Shown here: one piece after another, positions 26,709 to 35,744 of the stretch
Numbering within the stretch: position 1 is the first letter of the stretch
How the letters are laid out: every line of letters starts with the position of its first letter
From: Schleiferiaceae bacterium
GTDB lineage: Bacteria > Bacteroidota > Bacteroidia > Flavobacteriales > Schleiferiaceae
DNA length: 64,000 bases
Assembly (NCBI GenBank): GCA_018401735.1
Contig: JAGYKI010000004.1
Span: 1 to 64,000, forward strand
Direction of reading: 5' to 3'
Translations under genes and position numbers: made by a program
The notes under the pieces: generated by a model
Database searches by the model: none
The model's input: the letters and a program-made list of their open reading frames with translations, nothing else
What the model was told of the DNA's origin: nothing

Positions 26709-27395
26709 CTACAAAGATTCTTTATCTAAAAGATCTGGCCTTTTAGCCCTTGTGATTTCCAGGGCTTTAGCTTCACGCCATGCTTCAATTTTTGGGAAAT
26801 CACCCGTTAATAATATTTCGGGTACCAACCATCCGTTAATTTCGGAAGGCCTAGTGTATACCGGGGGAGCTAATAAATCGTCTTGAAAGGAATCGTATAA
26901 GGCCGAAGATTCATCGTTTAGTACCCCTGGAATTAGCCTAATTATAGCATCACTAACCACTGCTGCAGCTAACTCTCCTCCGCTTAACACGAAGCTGCCA
27001 ATGGAAATTTCACGGGTAATAATATGGTCGCGAATACGCTGATCTACTCCTTTATAGTGCCCACATAAAATTAGAATGTTTTCTTTTAAAGAAAGACGAT
27101 TGGCAATTTTCTGATCAAAAAGCTCCCCATCGGGTGTCATGTAAATAAGTTCATCGTACTCTCGCTCGGCTTGTAAATCTTGAATACAATTTAAAATCGG
27201 CTCTACCATCATAACCATTCCAGCACCGCCACCAAACTGATAATCATCAATTTGGTTATGCTTACCTAAACCATACTTTTTTAAATCATGCACCGCCACT
27301 ACAACCCGACCTTTATCTTGCGCTCTTTGCAAAATGGAGTGGGAGAATGGGCTTTCTAAAAGCTTGGGTAGGGCCGTAATTATATCTATTCGCAT
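26709..27395 (-). CDS. trmD: tRNA (guanine37-N1)-methyltransferase
   Basis: SPOUT-family enzyme that methylates G37 next to the anticodon and prevents frameshifting. Key segments: KYGLGKHNQIDDYQFGGG near residue 40 (tRNA and cofactor site), GGAGMVMMVEP, and the trefoil-knot residues in LCGHYKGVDQRI and SIGSFVLSGGELAA. The C-terminal helical domain is present. Length (228 residues) is typical. It precedes rplS as in most bacteria; rimM and rpsP are not adjacent upstream, where msrB lies instead. Confidence 0.96.
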   Translation of the reverse strand: MRIDIITALPKLLESPFSHSILQRAQDKGRVVVAVHDLKKYGLGKHNQIDDYQFGGGAGMVMMVEPILNCIQDLQAEREYDELIYMTPDGELFDQKIANRLSLKENILILCGHYKGVDQRIRDHIITREISIGSFVLSGGELAAAVVSDAIIRLIPGVLNDESSALYDSFQDDLLAPPVYTRPSEINGWLVPEILLTGDFPKIEAWREAKALEITRAKRPDLLDKESL

Positions 27396-27407
27396 CCTGC
27401 AAAAGTA

Positions 27408-27445
27408 AAAAGGTCAAGTCCATTTCTGAACCCGACCTCTAAAAT
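27408..27445 (-). terminator. Possible weak terminator after msrB
   Basis: On the minus strand AGGTC...GACCT can pair across a 20-base interval with partial internal pairing and is followed by a short T run, shortly after the msrB stop. The stem is weak, so confidence is low. Confidence 0.4.
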
Positions 27446-27459
27446 TTATTAGCTATTAA

Positions 27460-27951
27460 TTATTGCTCTTTTTCGAAACCTAAAGAAGCAGAATTGATGC
27501 AGTAGCGCTTACCAGTTTCAGTAGGACCATCATCAAACACGTGACCTAAGTGACCACCGCAGCTCGCACACAAAATCTCGGTACGGACCATACCGTGGCT
27601 GCGATCTTCCCTTTCAATTAAGGCATCATTATCAGCGGCTTTATCAAAACTTGGCCAGCCACAATGCGACTCAAATTTTGCGTCACTATCAAATAATACC
27701 GCCTTACATGCAGCACATTTGTAGTTACCTTCTTCAAAATGCATAGTGTATTCACCTGTAAAGGCGCGTTCAGTGCCCGCTTCTCGTAAAACATAATATT
27801 GCTCAGGACTTAATTCCTTTTTCCACTCGGCATCCGTTTTCTGTACTTTCATTTCTAGCGCATTAGTTGTATTGCTCTTTTTACTTACTTGGGCATTACA
27901 AGCAGTGATACCCAAAAATCCAATTAGGACTAAACTCAGAATCTTTTTCAT
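27460..27951 (-). CDS. msrB: Peptide-methionine (R)-S-oxide reductase, lipoprotein form
   Basis: Repairs methionine-R-sulfoxide in proteins. The start at 27951 yields a lipoprotein signal ([10 protein letters not shown] ... lipobox ITAC, Cys18), so the enzyme works in the envelope. A longer frame to 27981 would add ten residues before the signal. Zinc-binding pairs CAACK and CASCG are present; GWPSF and the catalytic cysteine in RYCINSASL match MsrB. The domain covers about residues 40-160. It stands between the alpha/beta hydrolase and trmD, all on the minus strand, but with its own probable terminator. Confidence 0.95.
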   Translation of the reverse strand: MKKILSLVLIGFLGITACNAQVSKKSNTTNALEMKVQKTDAEWKKELSPEQYYVLREAGTERAFTGEYTMHFEEGNYKCAACKAVLFDSDAKFESHCGWPSFDKAADNDALIEREDRSHGMVRTEILCASCGGHLGHVFDDGPTETGKRYCINSASLGFEKEQ

Positions 27952-27990
27952 AGTAATTCGTTTAACAACAGATACGTACATAGGGTTCTT

Positions 27991-28842
27991 TTAGATCTTA
28001 AAGAAATCATAAATCGACTGCTGTAGATCTGCATCCATTAATATTCGACGGTGCCCTAAGCCTTTACTGACAATTAATTTTGACTTTTTCCACTTCTTAT
28101 GTAGTTGTTTGGCATTTTTGATCGGCACATCTTGATCATCTTCGTCGTGGATTATCAAACCCATTGGATTGTGGTACTGGCAGATGTAATCGCTAGAACT
28201 TTCCTTTACGTTAATATCAAAACGTTGTTCAATGACTTTGATTAGGTTATTAGTTACGGCTTTGTTCATTTTAAGATTATCAATAAAGTCAGAAACAACA
28301 TTACGGATATTTGCCGGCGATCCCATTAGCACAATTTTATCGTATTGAGCATTACGATTTAGGTTATTAAATAATGCCATGCCTCCTAAGGAATGCCCGA
28401 TGGCATTATAAAATGGACCAAAACGCAAATCGACTTCTTCTAAGGCATCAACAAAATCGAGCATATTTGTTTCTATTCCGAGGTTTTCGCCATGACCAGG
28501 TGCTTCAATGGAAACAACGTGAAATCCTAAATCATTCAGTCCTTGCATAATTTGATAGAACTGACTTGCGCGACCACTCCACCCGTGAATTAGTACAATT
28601 TTATCACCAGGACCAACTAATTCGAAGGCGCAGAAATCTTTGGCGCGCTTTGTCATTAAGTTATAGCGTTCCGCTCGGTTGCGAATTTCTTCTTCCCTGG
28701 CGGGGATGGGAAACTTTAATGGTTTGAAGAATAACTGTAGGGCAAATTTGGTAGCCAACCTTGCAGAAATGCTGCTGAGTATTTTTCCTGAAATAGTTAA
28801 ATATTTCGGCAGGTGAAAACTTGGTGCAACTTCCGGTTTCAA
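27991..28842 (-). CDS. Alpha/beta hydrolase
   Basis: A 283-residue alpha/beta-fold hydrolase. The oxyanion-hole segment is IHGWSGRASQF, the nucleophile elbow GHSLGG (Ser near residue 153), the acid is in IIHDEDDQDVP, and the histidine in LGHRRIL near the C-terminus, so the triad is complete. No signal peptide is seen, though residues 10-35 are moderately hydrophobic. It resembles general Bacteroidota esterases/lysophospholipase-like hydrolases; the substrate is unknown. It ends 39 bases before the msrB start. Confidence 0.85.
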   Translation of the reverse strand: MKPEVAPSFHLPKYLTISGKILSSISARLATKFALQLFFKPLKFPIPAREEEIRNRAERYNLMTKRAKDFCAFELVGPGDKIVLIHGWSGRASQFYQIMQGLNDLGFHVVSIEAPGHGENLGIETNMLDFVDALEEVDLRFGPFYNAIGHSLGGMALFNNLNRNAQYDKIVLMGSPANIRNVVSDFIDNLKMNKAVTNNLIKVIEQRFDINVKESSSDYICQYHNPMGLIIHDEDDQDVPIKNAKQLHKKWKKSKLIVSKGLGHRRILMDADLQQSIYDFFKI

Positions 28843-29017
28843 TCAAATGGTTTTATGCTTGCAAATTTGCAAAAGCAAAAGAGTAACCGCAAGTTAATTC
28901 GTTAAAAGCCGAGTGATATTTAATTATGGAGGGTAAAAAAAAGTAGATGGACCTAAGTACTTTAAAATGAGCATAAACAAATACTTAGCTTTCCAACTTA
29001 TTAATTAAATTGCTGCT

Positions 29018-30826
29018 ATGAAAAATACTATTCTTTTCTTAAGTCTTTTTTTGTCAGTTTTAATGCATGCTCAGGTAAATGCCTCTTTATCAGATCCTAA
29101 CTTAAAACAAATTCTCCTTGGTAATTATCAAGCTGCTAGTTATCAGGCAAGTCAACCGATAGATGCAACCGATCAAATTAGCTGTGAGCTAATTAACTTA
29201 ATCAATCCTGATAGCTTGCAATACAGCATTGAAGTGTTAAGCTCTTTCCACACGCGTCACACTTTTTCCGATACCGTATCCGCCAATTTTGGCATAGGCG
29301 CTTCACGCAGATGGGTAAAAAGCAAGTTAGAGTCTTACAGCCTGCGCAATGAACAAAGGTTACAAGTAGGTTATTTGAATTTCGATATTACCAATAATAC
29401 CTGTGGTACCCTTTACAATACTAAAAATGTTTTGGGCGTTTTACCAGGCAGCGATCCCTCTTTAAAAGATATTATCCTCTTAACGGCGCATCTCGATTCC
29501 CGATGCGAGCAGCGCTGCGACACCAATTGCTTAGCCGCTGGGGCAGATGATAATGGCAGTGGCACCGCCTTAGTAATTGAATTGGCGCGGGTAATGAGTG
29601 CCTATACCTTTAAAAGGACCATTGTTTTTATGCTAACCACGGGCGAAGAGCAGGGTTTAATAGGCGCACGCGCTTTTTCTGATTACTGCTTAGCAGAGGG
29701 GATAGCCATTAAAGGTGTTTTAAATAATGATATCGTCGGTGGTACCATTTGCGGCGAAACAGCTTCTCCTCCTGGTTGCAGTAGTGAAGGTGATATAGAT
29801 TCTACTACTTTGAGAATTTATTCTAACCCTCTTTCAGAACGCAATCCCCACCAGGGATATGCCCGCGCGGTAAAATTAAATTTTGAAGAAAAGGTACAAG
29901 CCAATATGAAGGTAAGTATGAATATCGATCTCATTAATCAGGAAGATCGTTCGGGTAGAGGGGGAGATCATATTGCTTTCCGGGAAAACGATTATCTCAA
30001 TTTAAGATTCACATCTGCCCACGAGCACGGCAACGGAAACCCTTTAGGCACGCCAAATTACCGCGATCATCAGCATACCTCACAAGATATTTTGGGGGAA
30101 GATTTTAATAACGATGGCATTATCGATAGCTTTTATGTGGACATGAATTATTTAGCGAGAAACGCTATAATAAACGCATCTGCGGCAGCGATACTAGCCG
30201 CCGGGCCAGCAGTGCCCAACTTTATTTTACACAAGGAAGCGACTGGTTTGAGGGTGGAAATTACCGACCCCATTTTAGCGCCCGAATATAGGGTAGGGGT
30301 GAAGGGCTATAATGGCAGTACTTACGATTCGATCTACCGTTTCAGCGGCAGTTCTTTTGTCGTTCCGAGTCAAATTGCAGGACAGCTTTATTTGGTGGGA
30401 GTGGCCGCCTTAGATTCTAATGGTTTAATGGGGCCTTTTAGTCAGGATGAGCGTGGCAATGCGCAAGCTAATACCCCCGCGGGAACAGTCGATAATATGC
30501 CCTATTCCTTCGACTGTGATTTGGTTTCCTTGCACGAAATTTCACCCGTGGTTCCCCTCGGTATTCAGTTATTAGATCCGCAACCGAATCCTTTTGAAAG
30601 TAGCACGAATTTAAACGTGTGGGTAAAAAACGATCGGTGGATCGGAAAGGCAGAACTAAAGGTTTATAATTCTCAGGGACAGTTAATTAATGCTTTTCCT
30701 ATAGAGTTGTTAGAGGGCCTAAACACCCTGAATTATGAGCACCGGAAAGATAATGGCTTATTCTATTATTCCATCGAAAGGGCGGGTTTAAGAACTCCCT
30801 CTAAGCGCATGTTAATAGGAGTTTAA
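29018..30826 (+). CDS. Secreted M28-family zinc peptidase with T9SS type A sorting domain
   Basis: An exported aminopeptidase-like protein (602 residues). A signal peptide (residues 1-18, MHAQ) leads to an M28 domain with the zinc ligands readable: AHLDS (His, first ligand), AGADDNGSGTA (bridging Asp), TGEEQGLIGA (catalytic Glu pair), NNDIVGG (Asp) and a late His in RDHQHTSQD. A fibronectin-like segment (about 400-490) and a C-terminal T9SS type A sorting domain (QPNPFESS ... GLFYYSIE) follow. It is probably released by T9SS to digest peptides outside the cell. The gene is monocistronic; its stop overlaps the convergent murQ stop by four bases. Confidence 0.9.
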   Translation: MKNTILFLSLFLSVLMHAQVNASLSDPNLKQILLGNYQAASYQASQPIDATDQISCELINLINPDSLQYSIEVLSSFHTRHTFSDTVSANFGIGASRRWVKSKLESYSLRNEQRLQVGYLNFDITNNTCGTLYNTKNVLGVLPGSDPSLKDIILLTAHLDSRCEQRCDTNCLAAGADDNGSGTALVIELARVMSAYTFKRTIVFMLTTGEEQGLIGARAFSDYCLAEGIAIKGVLNNDIVGGTICGETASPPGCSSEGDIDSTTLRIYSNPLSERNPHQGYARAVKLNFEEKVQANMKVSMNIDLINQEDRSGRGGDHIAFRENDYLNLRFTSAHEHGNGNPLGTPNYRDHQHTSQDILGEDFNNDGIIDSFYVDMNYLARNAIINASAAAILAAGPAVPNFILHKEATGLRVEITDPILAPEYRVGVKGYNGSTYDSIYRFSGSSFVVPSQIAGQLYLVGVAALDSNGLMGPFSQDERGNAQANTPAGTVDNMPYSFDCDLVSLHEISPVVPLGIQLLDPQPNPFESSTNLNVWVKNDRWIGKAELKVYNSQGQLINAFPIELLEGLNTLNYEHRKDNGLFYYSIERAGLRTPSKRMLIGV

Positions 30827-31632
30827 GCTTGGTAATTTTCCAAAGCTTTTCTCACGCTGCCATATTGTTCTATTAAGGCTTTCGCCTGATGCGCCTTAAC
30901 GGGAATTTCTTGCATAAGCATACGAATGGCACGATCTACTAACTTGTTGTTATTCATTTGCATATCAACCATTTTATTGCCTTTAACACGACCTAATTTC
31001 ACCATTACAGCAGTTGAAATCATATTCAAAACCAGCTTTTGAGCGGTGCCGGCTTTCATGCGGGTAGAGCCAGTAATAAACTCTGGCCCTACGATAACTT
31101 CAATAGGAAAATCGGCTTCTTTGGCCACAGGAGAGTTTTCGTTACAAACGATACAGACGGTACTTATTCCTAATTGACGCGCCTTTTGAAGTCCTCCAAT
31201 CACATAGGGAGTAGTGCCGCTAGCGGCTATTCCTAGAATTACATCACTTCTATTGGGTTGGTAGGCTTGTAAATCGCGCCAAGCTCCCTCCATGTCATCT
31301 TCGGCAAATTCAACCGCTGTTCTAATAGCACTATCTCCACCCGCAATTAAACCCACTACCCAATTCGGATCGGCGCCAAAAGTAGGCGGAAGTTCACTGG
31401 CATCTACTACGCCTAAACGACCGCTAGTGCCTGCTCCGAGGTAAAATAAGCGACCGCCTTTCTTCATCTTTTCGACAATATGCTCTACCGCAAATTCTAT
31501 GGCATCGATAGCCTTCGCAATTGCCTGCGGAACCAGGTGATCCTCTTGATTTATGCCCTCCAAAATTTGGCGCGTGTGCATTTTGTCAATGTTCTGATGA
31601 TGGCTGTCGGATTCTGTAGTTCTTGTGCTCAA
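30823..31632 (-). CDS. murQ: N-acetylmuramic acid 6-phosphate etherase
   Basis: Splits the lactyl ether of MurNAc 6-phosphate to GlcNAc 6-phosphate and D-lactate in peptidoglycan recycling. The SIS-domain signature GAGTSGRLGVVDASELPPTFG (residues about 67 onward; catalytic Glu within) and the second signature GSTRMKAGTAQKLVLNM are intact. Length (269 residues) fits the shorter Bacteroidota MurQ, without the long C-terminal extension of some homologues. It stands alone here, without murK or a MurNAc transporter. The BadF-type kinase at 4802 is of the family that can supply such phosphates but is far away. Confidence 0.95.
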   Translation of the reverse strand: MSTRTTESDSHHQNIDKMHTRQILEGINQEDHLVPQAIAKAIDAIEFAVEHIVEKMKKGGRLFYLGAGTSGRLGVVDASELPPTFGADPNWVVGLIAGGDSAIRTAVEFAEDDMEGAWRDLQAYQPNRSDVILGIAASGTTPYVIGGLQKARQLGISTVCIVCNENSPVAKEADFPIEVIVGPEFITGSTRMKAGTAQKLVLNMISTAVMVKLGRVKGNKMVDMQMNNNKLVDRAIRMLMQEIPVKAHQAKALIEQYGSVRKALENYQA

Positions 31633-31819
31633 TTTTGAAGGTTTTATCTTGAATTTAGAATGAAAACGGTCGCAATTTACATAGCTTTTAGCATTTGGTC
31701 TTGCGGGCTAGTTATTTTTGACTTTACACTTAATCGAAAATTTAGTACCGTTTATCGTCAGCGATTTTTCATTCATTATTTTAATTGTAATTTATAGCCC
31801 TGTTTAATTCGTTTCAAAA

Positions 31820-33250
31820 ATGCGCAAATTTACCTTGGTTTTTGCTGTTCTATTTTTAAAGATCCCTCTTTGGTCTCAAGGTTTTGAGCGCTTATTAGAT
31901 CTTTCTGTTAATGATTTGCACCGCGATTTCCGCATCCATTCTATTTCCATAGATACGGCCAGTAATAGTCTGGTTTTTCAAAGCTATGAAGAGTACAATA
32001 GTCGCACTGAAACTGACAGGCCTACCAGCCGTGGTATAGGCATAGGTATTTATAATCCGCAGCAAAATTCACTTCTTGCTCAATTACCTGGTACTGTAGA
32101 TCAATCGCTTTCCTCGGTTAGTATTTTTAAACTAAATCCTAGTTTATACTTATCTCGCCATGAAACTAATATATACTTTGAGGAATATAAAACTACCTGG
32201 CGGGTCCTAAACCTTAGATCTAAAGATACGGCCTTAATAAGTCCCGAAAAATATTGTTTGAGCGATCCTGCACTTAAAAATGATTCTATATTTATTTTAG
32301 TGAGCGCCCTAAGTATTCGCGATTCGGGGCGTTTTATTTTAGACCAAGAACTTAAGGCTTATCTCACTTATTTAGATCCACAAACGCAGAGCTATCGTTT
32401 TATAGATTCTCTCCAATACCCTTTAAAACCGGAGAATGGTCATCTGAGCTATCTGCCCGAGAGCAAACAATGGGAGCTAATTCAAGACTCACTGCGTTTT
32501 CGCTTTAAAAAGGGAGGTTTAATTGACAGCGCTTGGGTAGACTCTCAATTGCTTGCAGCCGACCTTAACGATTATCAGTCCTTTTTCCGCAAAGGTGCTA
32601 GTGAAACTTATCGTGATACGCTAGGGGCTAAGCTTTATCATTATTGGTACCGTTTAGAGGATACGCTTGAATATGCTCTTAATTTTGAAGGTCCACTTTT
32701 AGGAATGGAGGAATTAAACTTGCGTACTGGATTTGGAATGAAAAGCCTAAAGCCTCGTGAAGACGGGGTATTAGACTGGTTGCGTTTTATGCCTGATGGC
32801 AGTATAGACCTCCATCGCTTCGAAGCGGATGGTAAACACTTTTACCGTAATTTTAATTTACAAGATTATCCCCGCTATGGCATATCCTGTATGTGGAGCA
32901 TGCCCGATGGGAGTTTTTACTTGGGCGGAAGAGCAGCCAAGTCTGTTAGTAAGGGCCAAGCCCTTTTAATTTACATAGATGCCCAAGGGAACAGCAAGGC
33001 TTTATTGGGAGATAATATTTTTAATGTTCATTACCGACAAGCGCAGCAAATATTAGATGTTTTTTACGATCAGGATCAAGGTCAGCTCGATTATAAAATT
33101 TGGGACGTTACAGGAAAACCGCGGCAATCTGGTTTTTTTGACGTGATGGAGGGTATTCGCCTAAAAGCAGCGCCACCGGGTATTTACTATTTACAGTTAT
33201 GGACCCGCAGTGGTGAATACTTAGGTAGAAGGGCCTTTATAAGGAATTAG
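31820..33250 (+). CDS. Secreted protein with T9SS-like C-terminus, paralog 1 of 3
   Basis: A 476-residue exported protein of unknown function with a signal peptide (to about residue 19, LWSQ). The mature part starts GFERLLDL and is beta-rich; it contains the paralog signature DTLGAK, a MPDGSFYLGGR strand near residue 367, and a C-terminal about 75-residue T9SS-like domain (YKIWDVTGK ... GIYYLQLW ... YLGRRAFIRN). The usual PNP motif that opens type A sorting domains is missing. The next gene starts three bases after the stop, so the two are co-transcribed. It is clearly related to the proteins at 33254 and 35745 but is the most diverged of the three. Confidence 0.75.
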   Translation: MRKFTLVFAVLFLKIPLWSQGFERLLDLSVNDLHRDFRIHSISIDTASNSLVFQSYEEYNSRTETDRPTSRGIGIGIYNPQQNSLLAQLPGTVDQSLSSVSIFKLNPSLYLSRHETNIYFEEYKTTWRVLNLRSKDTALISPEKYCLSDPALKNDSIFILVSALSIRDSGRFILDQELKAYLTYLDPQTQSYRFIDSLQYPLKPENGHLSYLPESKQWELIQDSLRFRFKKGGLIDSAWVDSQLLAADLNDYQSFFRKGASETYRDTLGAKLYHYWYRLEDTLEYALNFEGPLLGMEELNLRTGFGMKSLKPREDGVLDWLRFMPDGSIDLHRFEADGKHFYRNFNLQDYPRYGISCMWSMPDGSFYLGGRAAKSVSKGQALLIYIDAQGNSKALLGDNIFNVHYRQAQQILDVFYDQDQGQLDYKIWDVTGKPRQSGFFDVMEGIRLKAAPPGIYYLQLWTRSGEYLGRRAFIRN

Positions 33251-33253
33251 CTT

Positions 33254-34693
33254 ATGGGAAAAGTAGCATGGATTTTAATATTTGGTTTTTTCTGCAGTAT
33301 AATCGCTGCGCAGGGTTTTGAGCGAACAATAGGCAATCAGGACTTGGCCTCGGGGATTTATAATATTGAGCGGCTGTCAAAAAACGAATTAGTTTTAGAT
33401 CTTTCTTATGTCTTTTCAGGGGTAGGGTCGAATAGTTTTAGCTCTACCAAGGCATTATACTATCCCCTTAAAGATTCACTTGGAACAGCCATGAACTGGG
33501 TTTTTTATTCGAATTCGCTAATTTACCACTACCAGCAATATTTGCGCTTAGACTCCACACAATGGCTTAGCCTTTCACATGAATCGCAGTTTCCAGGATT
33601 TACAGAGTATAGATACATAAACTTAAGAGGCACTGGCACTAATTTTTCTTTCCAGCATTGGCCGCTCGCCTTTAATGTTATACCATTAGGTGATACCTTA
33701 TTAGGTCTTCGCAGTACGGCTGATTATTGGGATTGGCGAAGCCAAATGAGGCCTGCTCAGGATACAATAATTGTAATTCAAATCAATCCTAGCCAGCAGA
33801 GCTTTACAGATTTGGATACCTTAATTGTGCCTGATTCATTGCAAGTTCCTGGAACTTGGTTTTATAATAAGGGAAAACAACAGTTTCAGTATTTAAATGA
33901 TAGCCTGGCTTATTATTTTAAACTGGGACAGAAGGGAGTTTTTGATTCGATTGTGGATTATCGTGGTAGTTTTTATCAGTCGCCGCCTTGCAATGGAGAT
34001 TATTATTGTATTTATCAGTATCAATACGAGCGGAATAAGAAGCTAATTTTAGGGGAGAAATATTGGCGCGAAGATACCCTAGGGGCTAAATGGGTTTATT
34101 TTGAAAAAGAACCTAATAAAGCACTAAAGATTTATAAAATCTTTCTGCCACCGAGCTATCAAAATCTTAACGGCTATCGTCTTTCTTCTTATGCTATTGA
34201 AGATAGTATTTACTGCTCTTTGGTCTTACAAACTAATGATTCGGCGGATTATGAATTGTTTAGGATGAGAGGTGATTCGGTTATTTTACAGCGTAAATAC
34301 GCTTATATAGATAGCTTACAATTTGAAATTGCGACCATTCATAGTACTGTTGAGGGTGAATTTTATTTAGGCGGCAGAGTACCTAGCGCATTTAATTATG
34401 ATGCCTTTATGGTATATATTGATTCCACGGGTAGTTATAGGTTATTTAGTGATGGCGAAAACTTCGACTTATACTTTAATGAAAGTACTAATCAACTGCG
34501 AATTTTTTGGAACAGTGCACCAGCACTTTTTCGATATACTATAATTGATGCTTCAGGACGATTAATGCAACAAGGAATTCTTAATGCAAGTCAATTTATC
34601 AGCTTAGGAGATTGGCAGACAGGGGTTTACTTTTTACAGCTATTTGGAAAAGACAATGCTTATATCGGGGCCAAATCTTTCTTAAAGAACTAA
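33254..34693 (+). CDS. Secreted protein with T9SS-like C-terminus, paralog 2 of 3
   Basis: A 479-residue exported protein, signal peptide ending IAAQ, mature start GFERTIGNQD. It shares with its neighbours the DTLGAK motif, a GEFYLGGR strand and the C-terminal YTIIDASGR ... GVYFLQLFG ... YIGAKSFLKN. The N-terminal region (ALYYPLKDSL) is particularly similar to paralog 3. A lamin- or propeller-like all-beta fold is likely; no catalytic motif is seen. Probably secreted or surface-anchored by T9SS despite the missing PNP motif. Function unknown. Confidence 0.75.
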   Translation: MGKVAWILIFGFFCSIIAAQGFERTIGNQDLASGIYNIERLSKNELVLDLSYVFSGVGSNSFSSTKALYYPLKDSLGTAMNWVFYSNSLIYHYQQYLRLDSTQWLSLSHESQFPGFTEYRYINLRGTGTNFSFQHWPLAFNVIPLGDTLLGLRSTADYWDWRSQMRPAQDTIIVIQINPSQQSFTDLDTLIVPDSLQVPGTWFYNKGKQQFQYLNDSLAYYFKLGQKGVFDSIVDYRGSFYQSPPCNGDYYCIYQYQYERNKKLILGEKYWREDTLGAKWVYFEKEPNKALKIYKIFLPPSYQNLNGYRLSSYAIEDSIYCSLVLQTNDSADYELFRMRGDSVILQRKYAYIDSLQFEIATIHSTVEGEFYLGGRVPSAFNYDAFMVYIDSTGSYRLFSDGENFDLYFNESTNQLRIFWNSAPALFRYTIIDASGRLMQQGILNASQFISLGDWQTGVYFLQLFGKDNAYIGAKSFLKN

Positions 34694-34841
34694 CCACATG
34701 TAAAGAACACTAATTATTATGGATATTGTTTATTTTGGAGGGGATTAGGTTTGAAGGCATCAGTTTTATCTCTATTTTCACGTCCCTAATAAGATCATTC
34801 CCTTATCCAATTACTATTCCATTCGAATTAACTCGTTTTTT

Positions 34842-35666
34842 ATGCAGCAGATAAGTAAAACCGACATTATAAATAGCTTAATAATAAAAAACTCCTACCA
34901 GACTTACCTTGAAATTGGCCTGGATCGAGCTAATAATTTTCGCGCGGTTGATATTGCTCACAAAGAATCGGTTGACCCTGCTGAGGGTCAGTATAAACAT
35001 GCTAAGCCCACGCATCGCATGACTTCTGATGAGTTTTTCAATCAGATAGACAGTGATTTAAAATGGGATATCATTTTTATAGATGGCTTACATCATGCAG
35101 ATCAAGTATACCGTGATATACAGAATGCCCTTAATCATATAAATAAGGGTGGCTGTGTAGTTTGTCACGATTTGTCTCCTACCTCATATGAAATGCAATT
35201 AGTGCCGCGCCAAACTAGCACCTGGACGGGAGATTGTTGGAAGGCATGGGTGCAAGTACGCTCGGAACGCAGCGATTTATACATGATAACTTATGATACA
35301 GATCACGGAACAGGGCTAATAACAAAAAGTGATGGAGAAGGTAACCCGCTGGATCTTAAAGGTTTCGAAATAGAATACGAGCCTTTTAGTAAAAATAAAA
35401 AGGAGTGGCTTAATTTGGTTCCTTTAGCAGAGGTTTCGCAACACTTTCCTGGTGCTTATTTAGCCAAAAGATACCGACGAAAAAAACCTGCGGTATGGCC
35501 TTTAATACTTGGTGGATTAGCCTTTATTCTTGCTATTGCACAACTTATAACCCTACCTGAGTCCTTTATTTTTGCAATTGTGGCTCTTATTTCAGCTTCC
35601 GCTTTATTGGCACTTTACGGTCAAGAACAAAAACGTTTTAAGCAAGAAAACTTTATCGACCGCTAA
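34842..35666 (+). CDS. Class I SAM-dependent methyltransferase with C-terminal membrane anchor
   Basis: A 274-residue protein. Residues about 18-180 match the Methyltransf_24-type Rossmann fold: YLEIGL (motif I region), DIIFIDGLHHADQVYRDI (motif III/IV region) and GGCVVCHDLSP. This type is common among sugar and small-molecule methyltransferases of polysaccharide clusters. The C-terminus has two hydrophobic segments (about 216-234 and 237-257) after a basic RYRRKKP, indicating attachment to the inner membrane with the catalytic domain in the cytoplasm. It lies between two paralogous secreted-protein genes, 148 bases after the first and 78 before the next. Substrate unknown; a link to the neighbours is possible but not shown. 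Confidence 0.75.
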   Translation: MQQISKTDIINSLIIKNSYQTYLEIGLDRANNFRAVDIAHKESVDPAEGQYKHAKPTHRMTSDEFFNQIDSDLKWDIIFIDGLHHADQVYRDIQNALNHINKGGCVVCHDLSPTSYEMQLVPRQTSTWTGDCWKAWVQVRSERSDLYMITYDTDHGTGLITKSDGEGNPLDLKGFEIEYEPFSKNKKEWLNLVPLAEVSQHFPGAYLAKRYRRKKPAVWPLILGGLAFILAIAQLITLPESFIFAIVALISASALLALYGQEQKRFKQENFIDR

Positions 35667-35744
35667 TCTAATTATTAGACCTAACTTGGTTTATGGTTCG
35701 AGCAGTAAATGGGCTTTTTGCGTGCGACACTTTAAAATGAAAAT